64,000 nt of DNA from an uncultured Roseivirga sp. (GCA_947493005.1 CANLOY010000003.1:732319-796318), one strand, 5' to 3'; positions 36,389 through 45,179 are shown, counted from the stretch's first letter. Numbers and translations are program-made. The notes: a model not told the origin generated them from the letters alone.

Positions 36389-38439
36389 ACCTGTGTAACA
36401 TCTAATAAACTTCCATCACTTAGAACTAAAATATACCCTTGGCTCAACTGTAGTGCGTATTTAACCTCTTCTTCAGGGCAAACATTTTCAGGTATTGTGT
36501 CAGTCGGATAAACTGGAATGCCAGGATAAACAGGCGCTTCACTTCCTTGTTCTTCTGGGTGGATTATCTTTAATGAAATAGTACCGTTTATTAGGTTTTC
36601 ACTAGACTCTTCAATCCTTCCCTGATTAGATAGTTCTGTAATCCAGTTGCCCAAATAATCAAATGTTACTTCCCTGAAATTTGGTATAGTTAATTCAACC
36701 TGAGTTTTTCTTCTGACTAAAGACTGGTTCACCACAGCTATACCTTGAAGATTACTGGAGCTATAAGTGCTATAATGAGTTAGATATGCATTTACTCCAT
36801 ATCTTCCATATTGAAATGCAGGTATAATACTTACCCCTGTATCAAGCGCTTCTCTATTTATCCCCACAAGCTTATCAAAATCAAAGGGGTAGTTAAGATT
36901 GTAGTAATTGCTGGCCGAGTCTTCAGCTCTTGATATGTTGTTAGAATCATCGACAGCAATAAGCACGTTCAAGTCTTTTCCGTATGCTTTTGAGTTACGG
37001 TAAATGTCCCTTACGTCAAAAGTGATCGTCTTAATGTCGTAAATATTTCCTTCGTCTGCTTCGAGTCTCCTATCGACACTTTGGTAGTTCATCTTGATTT
37101 CAAAGAAATTACCCGAAGGTCTGTTTCTTGATCCATTCTGAACCCTCCAAGTTTCCAATTTAGGCACCTCTTCTTTTAAGTACTCAAACTCGTTTTTCCA
37201 AAGCACATAAGCAGCGTATACGGCCGTTGTTAGGTCGTTTGTGTCGGTTAGTGTATCAAAGTAATGATAGTGTTCTATCTGAAATTTACCTGAAGCGTTA
37301 ATAAACCAGAAGAATCCCAACATGTTAAGGTCTTCTAAAAACTCTTTAAGCTTTAACTTACCAATTGTTGCCGGGCTACTTGCATTAGGTTGTTTTACGT
37401 CCGAAATCTGGCAAATCCTTACATCTTGATAAAGGTTAGCCACATCACCAATGTAACTAGTCGGCAAACTAAAAAAGTCGCTTACATCAGATGCAAGAGC
37501 TGGTTCCATTCCTGAGTTAACCTGACCAACTGCATACTTTAAAGCTTCAGTTAGCTTGCGTGTGTTTTGCTGTGTTCCAGTGCTAGTGTGTTGATGGTTG
37601 AGCCATAGCATACTAAAGTTGGTACCACCTCCAATACCCCCATCAAACCAAGTAAACACTTCATCGTAATTAGGATATGAGGCAATATTTGAAGACCTGA
37701 TTATCTTGAAATTTGTACTAAATAGATCAATGTTTGGCCTTCTTACTGAATCATTGTTAACTATTTGACTCCAGTTACTAATATCAATTGTTGTATACTC
37801 ATTTGTTGTTCCACCACTATTATGATTAGAACTGATTACCTCGGTTGCATAAAGACTCACTCCTGTGTGGTCTCCTTCTTCACTATCTATTTCACCTATT
37901 AAAACCGCGTATTGTTGGTACTCTTTGTATGCACTGACTACTGTGCTAGGAAAGAAAAACAACCTACTTTCAAAGTCTCCCGACTGTGGTAGTCCATATT
38001 TCCAAGTGTGAAAGTTGATAATCGGGTCACTGGCAGGGCTTGGAGCATCTAAAAAGTTAACCTCTTGATCCCATAACTGAAGAAATGGAGTATATGCGTC
38101 ATCTGGGTCTTGTTTTATGGATATAGTCCTTCTACTCTCGTCAAACTTACAACTAGCTATTGTAAAAAGACCTCGGTAGTAAGTACTGTACGAGCCGTTT
38201 ACCAATCTTTGAACCTCCATGTTTATTTCATGAGTTCTTTGATTAGATTCTTTGACTGCATAAAGCCAGTCGTACTGATAGCCGTCAGTAATCACTAATT
38301 CACCCTCTAATACCTTTCGAACGCTCATGCATGATTCGACAGGGCGTTTATTGACAAACTTCAAGTCAGGAAAGTTGCCAGGGGTAATTTCAATCTGATT
38401 ACCGTTGTGGTTTATGAAAAATTTGAATTCTGGCTCCAT
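36385..38439 (-). CDS. Phage tail/baseplate hub-like protein
   Basis: The 684-aa protein opens with MEPEFKFFINHNGNQIEITP and shows mixed alpha/beta patterns without signal or membrane segments. Its size and place, as the first tail gene after the tape measure (apart from the inserted island), suggest a distal-tail or tail-associated protein. No motif proves it. The minus strand at about 38449-38456 has TATATTTG close to the ATG, so transcription can restart here, divergent from ssb. Confidence 0.6.
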   Translation of the reverse strand: MEPEFKFFINHNGNQIEITPGNFPDLKFVNKRPVESCMSVRKVLEGELVITDGYQYDWLYAVKESNQRTHEINMEVQRLVNGSYSTYYRGLFTIASCKFDESRRTISIKQDPDDAYTPFLQLWDQEVNFLDAPSPASDPIINFHTWKYGLPQSGDFESRLFFFPSTVVSAYKEYQQYAVLIGEIDSEEGDHTGVSLYATEVISSNHNSGGTTNEYTTIDISNWSQIVNNDSVRRPNIDLFSTNFKIIRSSNIASYPNYDEVFTWFDGGIGGGTNFSMLWLNHQHTSTGTQQNTRKLTEALKYAVGQVNSGMEPALASDVSDFFSLPTSYIGDVANLYQDVRICQISDVKQPNASSPATIGKLKLKEFLEDLNMLGFFWFINASGKFQIEHYHYFDTLTDTNDLTTAVYAAYVLWKNEFEYLKEEVPKLETWRVQNGSRNRPSGNFFEIKMNYQSVDRRLEADEGNIYDIKTITFDVRDIYRNSKAYGKDLNVLIAVDDSNNISRAEDSASNYYNLNYPFDFDKLVGINREALDTGVSIIPAFQYGRYGVNAYLTHYSTYSSSNLQGIAVVNQSLVRRKTQVELTIPNFREVTFDYLGNWITELSNQGRIEESSENLINGTISLKIIHPEEQGSEAPVYPGIPVYPTDTIPENVCPEEEVKYALQLSQGYILVLSDGSLLDVTQV

Positions 38440-38468
38440 GGCTATGAAACAAATATAGCTAAAAATGA

Positions 38469-38492
38469 GTATATTTGTTTAAGCATTTATAC
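38469..38492 (+). promoter_or_regulatory. Phage promoter/operator motif, site b (ssb promoter)
   Basis: The site reads GTATATTTG, TTTAAGCATTTATAC. TATATTTG matches the -7 consensus exactly, and the ssb ATG is 12 bp downstream. A second -7 box on the other strand (38449-38456) makes this a divergent promoter region. Confidence 0.7.
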
Positions 38493-38504
38493 AAACAACA
38501 AACA

Positions 38505-38912
38505 ATGGCAGGAGTAAATCGAGTGATATTATTAGGTTTTTTAGGCAAAGACCCAGAAGTCCGACACCTAGACAACGGCAAAGCAGTAGCGAACTTTTCT
38601 TTAGCTACATCAGAAACCTACAAGAATAAGCAGGGAGAAAGAGTAACCAATACAGAATGGCATAATGTAGTTCTATGGTCACCACTGGCCGAGATTGCAG
38701 AAAGGTTCCTTGAAAAAGGCTCTCAGGTTTATATCGAAGGAAAACTAACCACTCGTTCATGGGATGACCAAGAAGGAAACAAGCGGTATACTACTGAGGT
38801 CGTTGGGCGTGAAATCGCTTTATTAGGTGGTAAGCCTGAAAATGGTCAAAACTCTGTTCCTGTGCAATCTAGCACTATTCCAGAAGATGATACCGATGAG
38901 CTTCCTTTTTGA
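38505..38912 (+). CDS. ssb: Single-stranded DNA-binding protein
   Basis: MAGVNRVILLGFLGKDPEVR, FSLATSETYKNKQGE, TEWHNVVLW and YIEGKLTTRSW are the classical SSB OB-fold blocks. The C-terminus is DDTDELPF, the acidic tip that recruits replication partners. The ATG at 505 is chosen because family members begin MAGVNR; ten codons upstream would lie inside the promoter. It is a phage-encoded copy placed, unusually, between tail genes and outside the early region. Confidence 0.93.
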   Translation: MAGVNRVILLGFLGKDPEVRHLDNGKAVANFSLATSETYKNKQGERVTNTEWHNVVLWSPLAEIAERFLEKGSQVYIEGKLTTRSWDDQEGNKRYTTEVVGREIALLGGKPENGQNSVPVQSSTIPEDDTDELPF

Positions 38913-39120
38913 CATTCATCTCTTTGCATGGGTTATCATTATTGTTGTTTCAGGAACAGGTATTCTTCTTTTAGAAGGGCTAGTGTATTTTACTAAATGT
39001 TCAAATGAGCAGTTAAATAGAGACAAGAAATACTGGGAGAGACAAAGAGAGATTGATAATTTAATTAATGACCTAATTAAAGATGAAATGCAAGGACAAC
39101 CAACATCGAATAAGAGATAA
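38896..39120 (+). CDS. Small membrane-anchored coiled protein
   Basis: The 74-aa product starts MSFLFDIHLFAWVIIIVVSG, a single TM helix. It continues with a charged helix (RDKKYWERQREIDNLINDL). Its ATG lies inside the last codons of ssb (17-bp overlap), so expression is likely coupled to ssb. No family is recognised. Confidence 0.6.
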   Translation: MSFLFDIHLFAWVIIIVVSGTGILLLEGLVYFTKCSNEQLNRDKKYWERQREIDNLINDLIKDEMQGQPTSNKR

Positions 39121-39199
39121 TAAGTTTGGTGTGACATGGTGTACCAAGTGCGGTAGGTTATTTACCAAGCCTAGCGGTAAAACGCTGGAGAAAACATGA
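39083..39199 (+). CDS. 38-residue Cys-rich (zinc-ribbon-like) peptide
   Basis: The frame MKCKDNQHRIRDNKFGVTWC followed by TKCGRLF has Cys3, His8 and a CxxC pair, a plausible zinc knuckle. It overlaps the preceding gene by 38 bp and its TGA overlaps an ATG (ATGA) of the next frame, typical of compact phage operons. The function could be nucleic-acid binding; unproven. Confidence 0.5.
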   Translation: MKCKDNQHRIRDNKFGVTWCTKCGRLFTKPSGKTLEKT

Positions 39200-39238
39200 A
39201 ATATTTATTCTCTTCTGAAACATATTTATTTCATATCA

Positions 39239-39262
39239 GTATATATGCTTATGCAATTATAC
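39239..39262 (+). promoter_or_regulatory. Phage promoter/operator motif, site c
   Basis: The site reads GTATATATG, CTTATGCAATTATAC and stops 2 bp before the ATG at 39265. It lies inside a longer possible reading frame that starts at 39196, which argues for the shorter gene. Confidence 0.65.
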
Positions 39263-39264
39263 AA

Positions 39265-39432
39265 ATGAGCGAGGTTACAGAAATAGATACCAAGATTAAA
39301 GAAGAACTTGAGCTTATCAATACCCTTCAAAAACAGAGAGATAAAATTCAATCTGAGATATATACTATAAACAGAAAGGTTTCTAAGCTTGTGTTTAAGA
39401 AGAAGGAAATCAACTCAGGTTCTTTTCAATAA
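39265..39432 (+). CDS. Short coiled-coil protein
   Basis: The 55-aa protein (MSEVTEIDTKIKEELELINT...) is a heptad-patterned helix: IDTKIKEELELINTLQKQRD, then IQSEIYTINRKVSKLVF. The start at 39265 follows directly on a phage promoter motif; an in-frame ATG at 39196 is possible but would place that motif within the coding region. No known family. Confidence 0.5.
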   Translation: MSEVTEIDTKIKEELELINTLQKQRDKIQSEIYTINRKVSKLVFKKKEINSGSFQ

Positions 39433-39463
39433 CTCCTCTATCTTAGTATAAAACACAAACACT

Positions 39464-40069
39464 ATGAAAAGAATCATTTTAACATTCCTGATAACATCAT
39501 TTTGTGTCTTCAGCTCTTTTTCACAAGAAATAGTGACAAATTCAATCGGTAAGAAAATCAGGTTAAATCAAAACGGAACATGGGAATATGTTGAGTCAGA
39601 AACTAAGGCCGGGGACTATACATGCGAAAATTTAATTAAAACAGAATCCGACCCCATTAGCGGAAATACAGCAACAAGCCTTAAAGAAGTGCTTGTCCTT
39701 TCTGAGGATTCTGGTCAAAATGGTATCGCGATAAACCTAATATGGATTCAGCAAGGCAGATTAATGATAAATATGGCTCCATTGGGGGCTGGTAATTGTA
39801 TAAAGAAAGGGCAAATTGCCAACATCTTGTTTAGAGATGGAACTAGAGAAACTTTATACCATACATCAGAATTTAATTGTGACGGAATTTTTACTATGGC
39901 AATTGGAAGAGGCTATGGCACCAAGAAAAAACTTCAAGCACTTTCGTCTAAAGAGATACAAACAATTAGGGTTTATACTGCTAGTGGTAACGCTCAGGAA
40001 AATTTAAATTCAGATCAAAGCAAACTACTAATGAACTCCTTTAAGTGCTTATCTGAAAAGTCTCAATAA
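39464..40069 (+). CDS. Secreted phage cargo protein
   Basis: The 201-aa protein has the signal peptide MKRIILTFLITSFCVFSSFS followed by QE. The mature part begins with TNSIGKKIRLNQNGTWEYVE, a segment often seen at the N-terminus of Bacteroidota secreted proteins (SH3-like/DUF-type). It has a pair of later cysteines. A phage does not need it for its particle, so it is likely a lysogenic conversion gene affecting the host envelope. Own promoter not clear. Confidence 0.65.
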   Translation: MKRIILTFLITSFCVFSSFSQEIVTNSIGKKIRLNQNGTWEYVESETKAGDYTCENLIKTESDPISGNTATSLKEVLVLSEDSGQNGIAINLIWIQQGRLMINMAPLGAGNCIKKGQIANILFRDGTRETLYHTSEFNCDGIFTMAIGRGYGTKKKLQALSSKEIQTIRVYTASGNAQENLNSDQSKLLMNSFKCLSEKSQ

Positions 40070-40101
40070 CCTTTTCGGAATAAAAGTCGTACATTTGATT
40101 A

Positions 40102-40246
40102 TCTCACTATAATTATTTGTCATGACTTCGTGTCCAACAAACAGATTTTTACTTTTAAAACTTAGCAGGGGTGGCCTTTCGGGGCGTAATTATCCATTCG
40201 TTTGCGCGGAGTCAGATAGTTATAGTGAGACACACCCCTGTTTTTT
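40102..40246 (+). promoter_or_regulatory. Structured leader or small RNA with terminator, upstream of antirepressor unit
   Basis: Bases 40102-40119 can pair over 18 bp (two G-U pairs) with 40213-40230. CAGGGGTG (40166-40173) pairs perfectly with CACCCCTG (40233-40240), followed by T6 (40241-40246). The two helices interlock, so they either exclude each other or form a pseudoknot. This is the layout of a conditional terminator or a terminated small RNA within the 197-bp gap before the 125-aa gene. Confidence 0.5.
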
Positions 40247-40266
40247 GTATCATAAAAACTATTAAA

Positions 40267-40644
40267 ATGTCTCACAAAAATCAAAACCAAGTCGTTTCCA
40301 TTGATCCACAAGTTCAGCGAAACGAACAATTAATCCCTTCTATTATCAAAGATGCTATCATCAGAGAAAGAGAACATGATGTACTCCGGTCTATGATTGA
40401 AGCAGCAGGGTTCGAAGAGTTACCCGAAGCTATAGCCCATTTTGACGAAAAATTTAGTGGTTACACAAAGGCATTTAAGCTTATGGGTATTGACAGCGAA
40501 TACTATCAGTATCTAATGGAAGACTTAGGAAATATATTCTGGAGCAACTACAAACTTGAGGTTTCCTTAGATGACGTAACAAGCATTATTTACACTGCTT
40601 GGAATGCTTCAATCCGTGAATTTCATTTAAAAGAAGTGGCCTAA
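40267..40644 (+). CDS. Phage hypothetical protein coupled to antirepressor
   Basis: The 125-aa protein starts MSHKNQNQVVSIDPQVQRNE. It is helical and acidic without signal or TM. The ATG at 267 lies after the terminator; longer in-frame GTG starts would read through the structured RNA. Its TAA shares one base with the ATG of the antirepressor gene (TAATG), so the two are translationally coupled. Function unknown; a partner of the antirepressor is plausible. Confidence 0.6.
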   Translation: MSHKNQNQVVSIDPQVQRNEQLIPSIIKDAIIREREHDVLRSMIEAAGFEELPEAIAHFDEKFSGYTKAFKLMGIDSEYYQYLMEDLGNIFWSNYKLEVSLDDVTSIIYTAWNASIREFHLKEVA

Positions 40645-41384
40645 TGCAGGTCACTTTTCAAAACGTGTCGCTTCGTGTCCAGGAACATGAAGCGCACGAA
40701 TGGCTTTTGGAGACTGCTTTGGTAGCTGAAGGTTATGGTGTAACACCAGACAACATCAGGAAGCACAAGAATAATAAGCCAGATGAACTAATAGAAGGTA
40801 AACACTTTGAGCGCGTAACTAACGGTTACGGGGTCAGTGAACTTCACTGGACAAAGAAAGGAGTTGTCCGTTTAGGTTTCTTCATCAAATCAGAAAGGGC
40901 AAAACAGTTTAGGGATTGGGCGGAAGACCTGATAGTAAACAAAAAGCCTCAAACTAAAGAAGCCCTTTGGTTAGATGCCATGCAAAGCCTATCCGCTGAA
41001 GTAGAAACCCAAAGACTCCAGTTGGATCAGGCAAAGCACATCATTGAAAAGCAAGCTCCAAAGGTAGAATTAGTTGACCGGGCAATGGAAACTGATAGCC
41101 TTGTGGATATTGGTCAGGCTGCAAAGCTCCTCTCCTTGCCTTTTGGCCGTAATACCTTATACAATAAGCTCAAAGAGAAGGGTATCTTCTTCAAGAACAA
41201 GAACGAACCCAAGCAACTGTATGTAAATAACGGGTGTTTCGAACTTAAAGAGCGAGTAATCACTAAACCAAACGGTGAAGAGATGGTGGTTTTAAAGGTA
41301 TGGGTAACTCAAAAGGGTCTACTCTACCTTTCCAGAATCTTCAATACAACAAAGCCAGTTTGGGTAAGTAATCAGGTGGCGTAA
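40644..41384 (+). CDS. Phage antirepressor with KilAC domain
   Basis: The 246-aa protein has an N-terminal BRO-like segment (GVSELHWTKKGVVRLGFFIK). A coiled linker follows. The C-terminal KilAC (ANT) domain shows SLVDIGQAAKLLSL, GRNTLYNKLKEKGIFF, PKQLYVNNGCFELKE and VWVTQKGLLYLSRIF. Such proteins bind and inactivate phage repressors or act as DNA-binding regulators. Its place in a late-region island behind a possible attenuator suggests it answers to a signal other than the main switch. Confidence 0.88.
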   Translation: MQVTFQNVSLRVQEHEAHEWLLETALVAEGYGVTPDNIRKHKNNKPDELIEGKHFERVTNGYGVSELHWTKKGVVRLGFFIKSERAKQFRDWAEDLIVNKKPQTKEALWLDAMQSLSAEVETQRLQLDQAKHIIEKQAPKVELVDRAMETDSLVDIGQAAKLLSLPFGRNTLYNKLKEKGIFFKNKNEPKQLYVNNGCFELKERVITKPNGEEMVVLKVWVTQKGLLYLSRIFNTTKPVWVSNQVA

Positions 41385-41433
41385 AGAATTTCTATAACCG
41401 TTTATCCATTTATACTTTTTTCATTAAACATGA

Positions 41434-41467
41434 AGAAGCCCCGATTGCTAGGCTAAAAGGGGCTTCT
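41434..41467 (+). terminator. Hairpin terminator after antirepressor
   Basis: AGAAGCCCC (41434-41442) pairs with GGGGCTTCT (41459-41467). No long T-run follows. Confidence 0.6.
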
Positions 41468-41541
41468 ATGGGCTCAATAAACAATTCTTAAGAAGCTACA
41501 ATTTACCTGATTTTAAGAAAATTTCAAAAATACTGTAACAT

Positions 41542-41580
41542 TATAATTGCTTAGGCGTATATTCTCTCAAGCAATTATAC
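41542..41580 (+). promoter_or_regulatory. Phage promoter/operator motif, site d (with perfect 11-bp dyad)
   Basis: In gene direction GTATATTCT, CTCAAGCAATTATAC occupies 41557-41580. Upstream, TATAATTGCTT (41542-41552) is a perfect inverted copy of AAGCAATTATA (41569-41579), so the -7-like box lies between two operator half-sites. The ATG is 13 bp downstream. Confidence 0.72.
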
Positions 41581-41593
41581 ATAAACAACAAAC

Positions 41594-42085
41594 ATGAAAA
41601 CAACACTATCAATTTTAATACTATGCCTGACCATCGGATTGTCAGCGCAAGAACTACCAGAAGGATTCACAACAACCTATGGTGGTAAAATAGAAGCATC
41701 GGAAACCATTAAATCCCCGGGTTATGACAAGACTCTAAAGTGGGTTGCGTCTAATTACGGAGCTGAGAAGGTTTTAAACAGTACTGGCCTAATCGTCATC
41801 CAAGCGTCAACGGAGTTAAAAGAGAGTCCAAGAACAATGATTAATGACGATGATAATAAGCTTTTCTACAATGTAGAACTATGGTTTGAAGGTGACGAAA
41901 TTAAAGTAGTGATTTCCAATATCAAGAACTATTCATTTTCAGCCGGAACAGAGCCAGTAACACCTTTGGAAAAGTGGTACAAGGTTAGAAAGAAAGGAAA
42001 TACCCCCAAAAGGTTTAGAAACAGCATAAAGAACGTTCAAAAGGTTTTGAGTAGCATTTGTTTAGAATTAGAAAGTATCACATAG
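41594..42085 (+). CDS. Secreted phage cargo protein (DUF4468-like)
   Basis: The 163-aa protein starts MKTTLSILILCLTIGLSAQE, a signal peptide. The mature domain contains KTLKWVASNYG, LIVIQASTEL and VELWFEGDEIKVVISNIKNY, the order of strands seen in DUF4468 (TBP-like fold) proteins of Bacteroidota. It has its own promoter motif and terminator, so it is an independent moron unit. The role in the lysogen is unknown. Confidence 0.7.
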   Translation: MKTTLSILILCLTIGLSAQELPEGFTTTYGGKIEASETIKSPGYDKTLKWVASNYGAEKVLNSTGLIVIQASTELKESPRTMINDDDNKLFYNVELWFEGDEIKVVISNIKNYSFSAGTEPVTPLEKWYKVRKKGNTPKRFRNSIKNVQKVLSSICLELESIT

Positions 42086-42104
42086 CGTGATTTGGTTGAG
42101 GAAA

Positions 42105-42133
42105 AGGGCTGGCCGTAATGGTCGGCCTTTTTT
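42105..42133. terminator. Bidirectional terminator between cargo gene and tape measure gene
   Basis: GGCCG (42111-42115) pairs with CGGCC (42123-42127), extended by AAAAGG/CCTTTT-type flanks and followed by T6 on the plus strand. The minus-strand read has CCTTTTCC. It separates the two convergent units. Confidence 0.8.
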
Positions 42134-45100
42134 AGTTAGGGCGTATTGTCCTTGTTCTATTTCCTTTCTTCTCTATTCTGGTGCCGTCTGGCAAGTAAGT
42201 AGTCTCTACTCCTTTTGGTTTTCTCCTTCCGTCTTCCCTGAGTCCTTTTAGTTCCTTGGTAATCGATGCATGATCAAAGACAATGTTATTATATACCTCT
42301 CCTTGAGGTAAGCTTGCCATTCCAGGAATAACTGCATTTAGGCTTTCTTCGAGTTTTAATCTATTGGCTCCCTCAATGATTCCACTAAGTTGGCTTCCGT
42401 ACTTTTTATTGGCCTTGTGGTTAAATATAGCAACCTTCTCACCTCTTTGGACACGCATGTTTTTGCCGTTGTGCACACCTAAAGAAGTATCATTACCACT
42501 GGCATGTGTTCCGCCACCTATCTCAAATTCTCCACCCTCTCCGAATTCTTGGGATTTGGTTATTTGTCCAGCCTGTACCTTAGCAAGTGTAAACGCTCCA
42601 AACATAGCTGCGATAACTCCTTTGGCTAAACCTACACCAATGGGGCCAATTGCAGATAGTGCTTTATAAATATTGGCTGCTGCCGTTATTAAAGACCCTG
42701 TTTGAGCAATTGTGTCTAACCTTTGTTGTGCTCTAACCGCTTTTTCTCTCTTCTTCTCTGCTTTTTCACGTTGAGCCTCTAAAGTATTTTCCCTTTCATT
42801 CGCAATCTGAAGCTCTCTTTCTGCTTGTTCGATATTTGCCGCCAGTCCTAACTCAGCTAACTGGAGTTGAGTATTTAAGTTGAATCGCGCTGAATCTGTT
42901 AATCGTTGTTGGGCTTCGATTTCCCTTTCTATAGCTGCTACGGCTATTTCGGCAGCTTGTACCCTTGCGTCAGCTATTTCAAAAAACTTGGATGAAATGA
43001 AATCAGCAGCACTATTCAATGCTTCATTGGCTGCGTCTCTTTTCTCGCCCTCACCTAAATCAAGACCAAGTGCTTCCCATATACTCTTCTTTTTCTTATC
43101 CTCTTTTGATAGGTCATCAATCTCTTTATTTAGAGCGGTGATAGTGTTTTTTACTTTCTGAATCTGAGCATCCGTATAGACATCTCCAGCATTAACCATG
43201 ATTGCGAGTATCTTTCGTTGCCTGTCACGTTCTGCAATTGTTTGAAGTCTGGTTTTCTCTTTTTCAGTTTTATCTAAAGTGTCGATTCTGCTTTCCTCAA
43301 GCTCTTTAGCTTCGTCAATGGCTTTAATCTGGTTTTCTAATTGCCTTTTTGCCTCTTCTTTTCTTTTATCAGTCAGGTCTTTTTCAGCCTCGTTCAAATC
43401 CTGAACAGCAATTCTTCTTTCTCGGATAATCTCAAGAAGTCTACCTTCAATTATTTCAGAAAGTCCTAATGATCGTATTTTTTGATTCAATGCAACCGCA
43501 TCACTTTCATTGATTAGATCATTTGCATCAATGTTAGCATTGGTAAATTTCGTTATTGTTTCAATCTGCTTTTCAAACGATTCATTAGCTAGTTTGGCTG
43601 TGTCTTCAAATATTTCCTTCCTCCTATCCAGGGTTAACCGATCGTCTTGGAGTAATCTTTCATTAATTGTTTTTTGGTTATCGAATCCGTCAATTAGAAT
43701 ATCTAAGTCCCTTTCAAGCCTATCCTGTTTTAATTCACTTCGTTGCTTTTCATTCTCCCTAACAGATAATGAATAGTTTTTCTCAGCTTCGGATAATTGC
43801 TTGAATGCTTCTAGCTGCTGATCTGCTAAGTCTTCGATTTCTTCACCATTACTCTTTCTAAGCTCTAACTCCTTATTGAGTAACGATAGGTTACGCTCTG
43901 CAATCAACAACTCACCTTTAGACCTTTTTATAGTTGCTTCACTTGCTTTTTGGGCTGCCTCTTCCCTTTCCTTAAATGACTTTGTTGCATCGTCAGCTAT
44001 CGCTCTTTGAAGCTCTTCTTGTTGAATAACTTTTTGAATCGATCGCTCTGTTTCTCTATTTAACCTGTTTACCTTCCTTCTCTCTGTAGCTAAATCAGCA
44101 AACGCCTTAATTTGTCCACGAACAGCTTTGGTAGTTTGAACAATGCTTTTCGCAAAATTCTTCTGCTGTTTTTCATCTAATCCAGTTGACATTTGAACAA
44201 GTGCAGAACCAACCTCTTCAACAGCGATTTTTAATTCAGTAAAATCTCTATTCCATAAAGCTTTCAATGCCCTACCTACCGTGTTGATCAACTTTACAAA
44301 TCCCTCAAATCTGTTTACAAGATTGTCCCTTATTGTATTCCATAGATTAATGATAGCTTCTTTAGGGTTGCTAAATGCGTTCATTAACGAAGTAAATAGT
44401 CTATCTACTACACCGGTTAAAACACTAAGCACCCCTTGTAGTGCACCACTAGCAGCAGTAAATATCTCAGCACCCTTTGAAGTTCTTTTAAAAAGAGCGA
44501 ATATTCCCGTCAATAGACTTATGAATACACCCAAAACAGCAATGACCGGATGAGCCTTTATTAAGTCTAAAGCACCCTTGAATGATCTAACCCCACCCAC
44601 AGCTCTTGCGCTCGCTCTGTTGGTATCAGAAAGTGCGTCAGCATAATTACCAACATTCAAGCTGGTTTTACCAGTGGCCTCTTGTAGGCTTTTCATCTCT
44701 TCAAAGATTCGCTTAGTCTCTTGCTCAAGCTCTTGCCCTTCCTTAGTTGCCTTTCTTTGCTCAGCACTCATTTTATTTAACGCAATCTTATTCAAAGAGT
44801 ACTGCGCGCTCAATTTGTCATAAGAGCCTTCTGCTGATTTATTAAGCTTAATTTCAAGCTGCTTTTGCTTGATAATTGCCCTCTGCTCTCTTTTTAGCTC
44901 CTTAATCTCAATACTTGTATCATTAATTCCTTTCTTGTAGTCTTTATTAGCTTTGTTCAGTCTCTGCGCTTCAGTAAAGGTTTTAGCAATGGCCTCTTGG
45001 CCTTCTTTCTGGGACACATTCATTTTATCCAGAGAGGCACTAAGCGTAATAGCTTTCTTTTGCGTGTTATCAGCAAGCTTTGTATAGGCCGTATTTGCCT

Positions 45101-45179
45101 CTTCAAGCTGCTTGATTAATCTATCTATGTCACCTTCGTCAACGTAGAGTTGACTGGATTTAATCGGATTCTCGGCCAT
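42132..45179 (-). CDS. Tape measure protein
   Basis: The 1015-aa protein is long, helical and full of heptads (EEANTAYTKLADNTQKKAIT; very Arg/Glu/Lys-rich 380-800). It has a membrane-active stretch AVLGVFISLLTGIFALFKR near residue 215 and a second hydrophobic block near 880 (AKGVIAAMFGAF). These features plus its place just after the chaperone pair define a tape measure protein, which sets tail length and helps DNA cross the host membrane. The start overlaps the chaperone stop by one base. Confidence 0.92.
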   Translation of the reverse strand: MAENPIKSSQLYVDEGDIDRLIKQLEEANTAYTKLADNTQKKAITLSASLDKMNVSQKEGQEAIAKTFTEAQRLNKANKDYKKGINDTSIEIKELKREQRAIIKQKQLEIKLNKSAEGSYDKLSAQYSLNKIALNKMSAEQRKATKEGQELEQETKRIFEEMKSLQEATGKTSLNVGNYADALSDTNRASARAVGGVRSFKGALDLIKAHPVIAVLGVFISLLTGIFALFKRTSKGAEIFTAASGALQGVLSVLTGVVDRLFTSLMNAFSNPKEAIINLWNTIRDNLVNRFEGFVKLINTVGRALKALWNRDFTELKIAVEEVGSALVQMSTGLDEKQQKNFAKSIVQTTKAVRGQIKAFADLATERRKVNRLNRETERSIQKVIQQEELQRAIADDATKSFKEREEAAQKASEATIKRSKGELLIAERNLSLLNKELELRKSNGEEIEDLADQQLEAFKQLSEAEKNYSLSVRENEKQRSELKQDRLERDLDILIDGFDNQKTINERLLQDDRLTLDRRKEIFEDTAKLANESFEKQIETITKFTNANIDANDLINESDAVALNQKIRSLGLSEIIEGRLLEIIRERRIAVQDLNEAEKDLTDKRKEEAKRQLENQIKAIDEAKELEESRIDTLDKTEKEKTRLQTIAERDRQRKILAIMVNAGDVYTDAQIQKVKNTITALNKEIDDLSKEDKKKKSIWEALGLDLGEGEKRDAANEALNSAADFISSKFFEIADARVQAAEIAVAAIEREIEAQQRLTDSARFNLNTQLQLAELGLAANIEQAERELQIANERENTLEAQREKAEKKREKAVRAQQRLDTIAQTGSLITAAANIYKALSAIGPIGVGLAKGVIAAMFGAFTLAKVQAGQITKSQEFGEGGEFEIGGGTHASGNDTSLGVHNGKNMRVQRGEKVAIFNHKANKKYGSQLSGIIEGANRLKLEESLNAVIPGMASLPQGEVYNNIVFDHASITKELKGLREDGRRKPKGVETTYLPDGTRIEKKGNRTRTIRPN

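Noticed and set aside
39196..39264. Longer start for the coiled-coil protein at 39196
   Set aside because: The added part is hydrophobic, unlike the rest, and contains promoter motif c, so the start at 39265 is preferred; not fully excluded.
40171..40266. Longer start for the 125-aa phage protein at GTG 40171
   Set aside because: This stretch is the structured terminator region, and translation from it gives an unlikely N-terminus.
42364..44553. Several plus-strand frames opposite the tape measure gene
   Set aside because: They are antisense shadows of the long biased-composition coding sequence.
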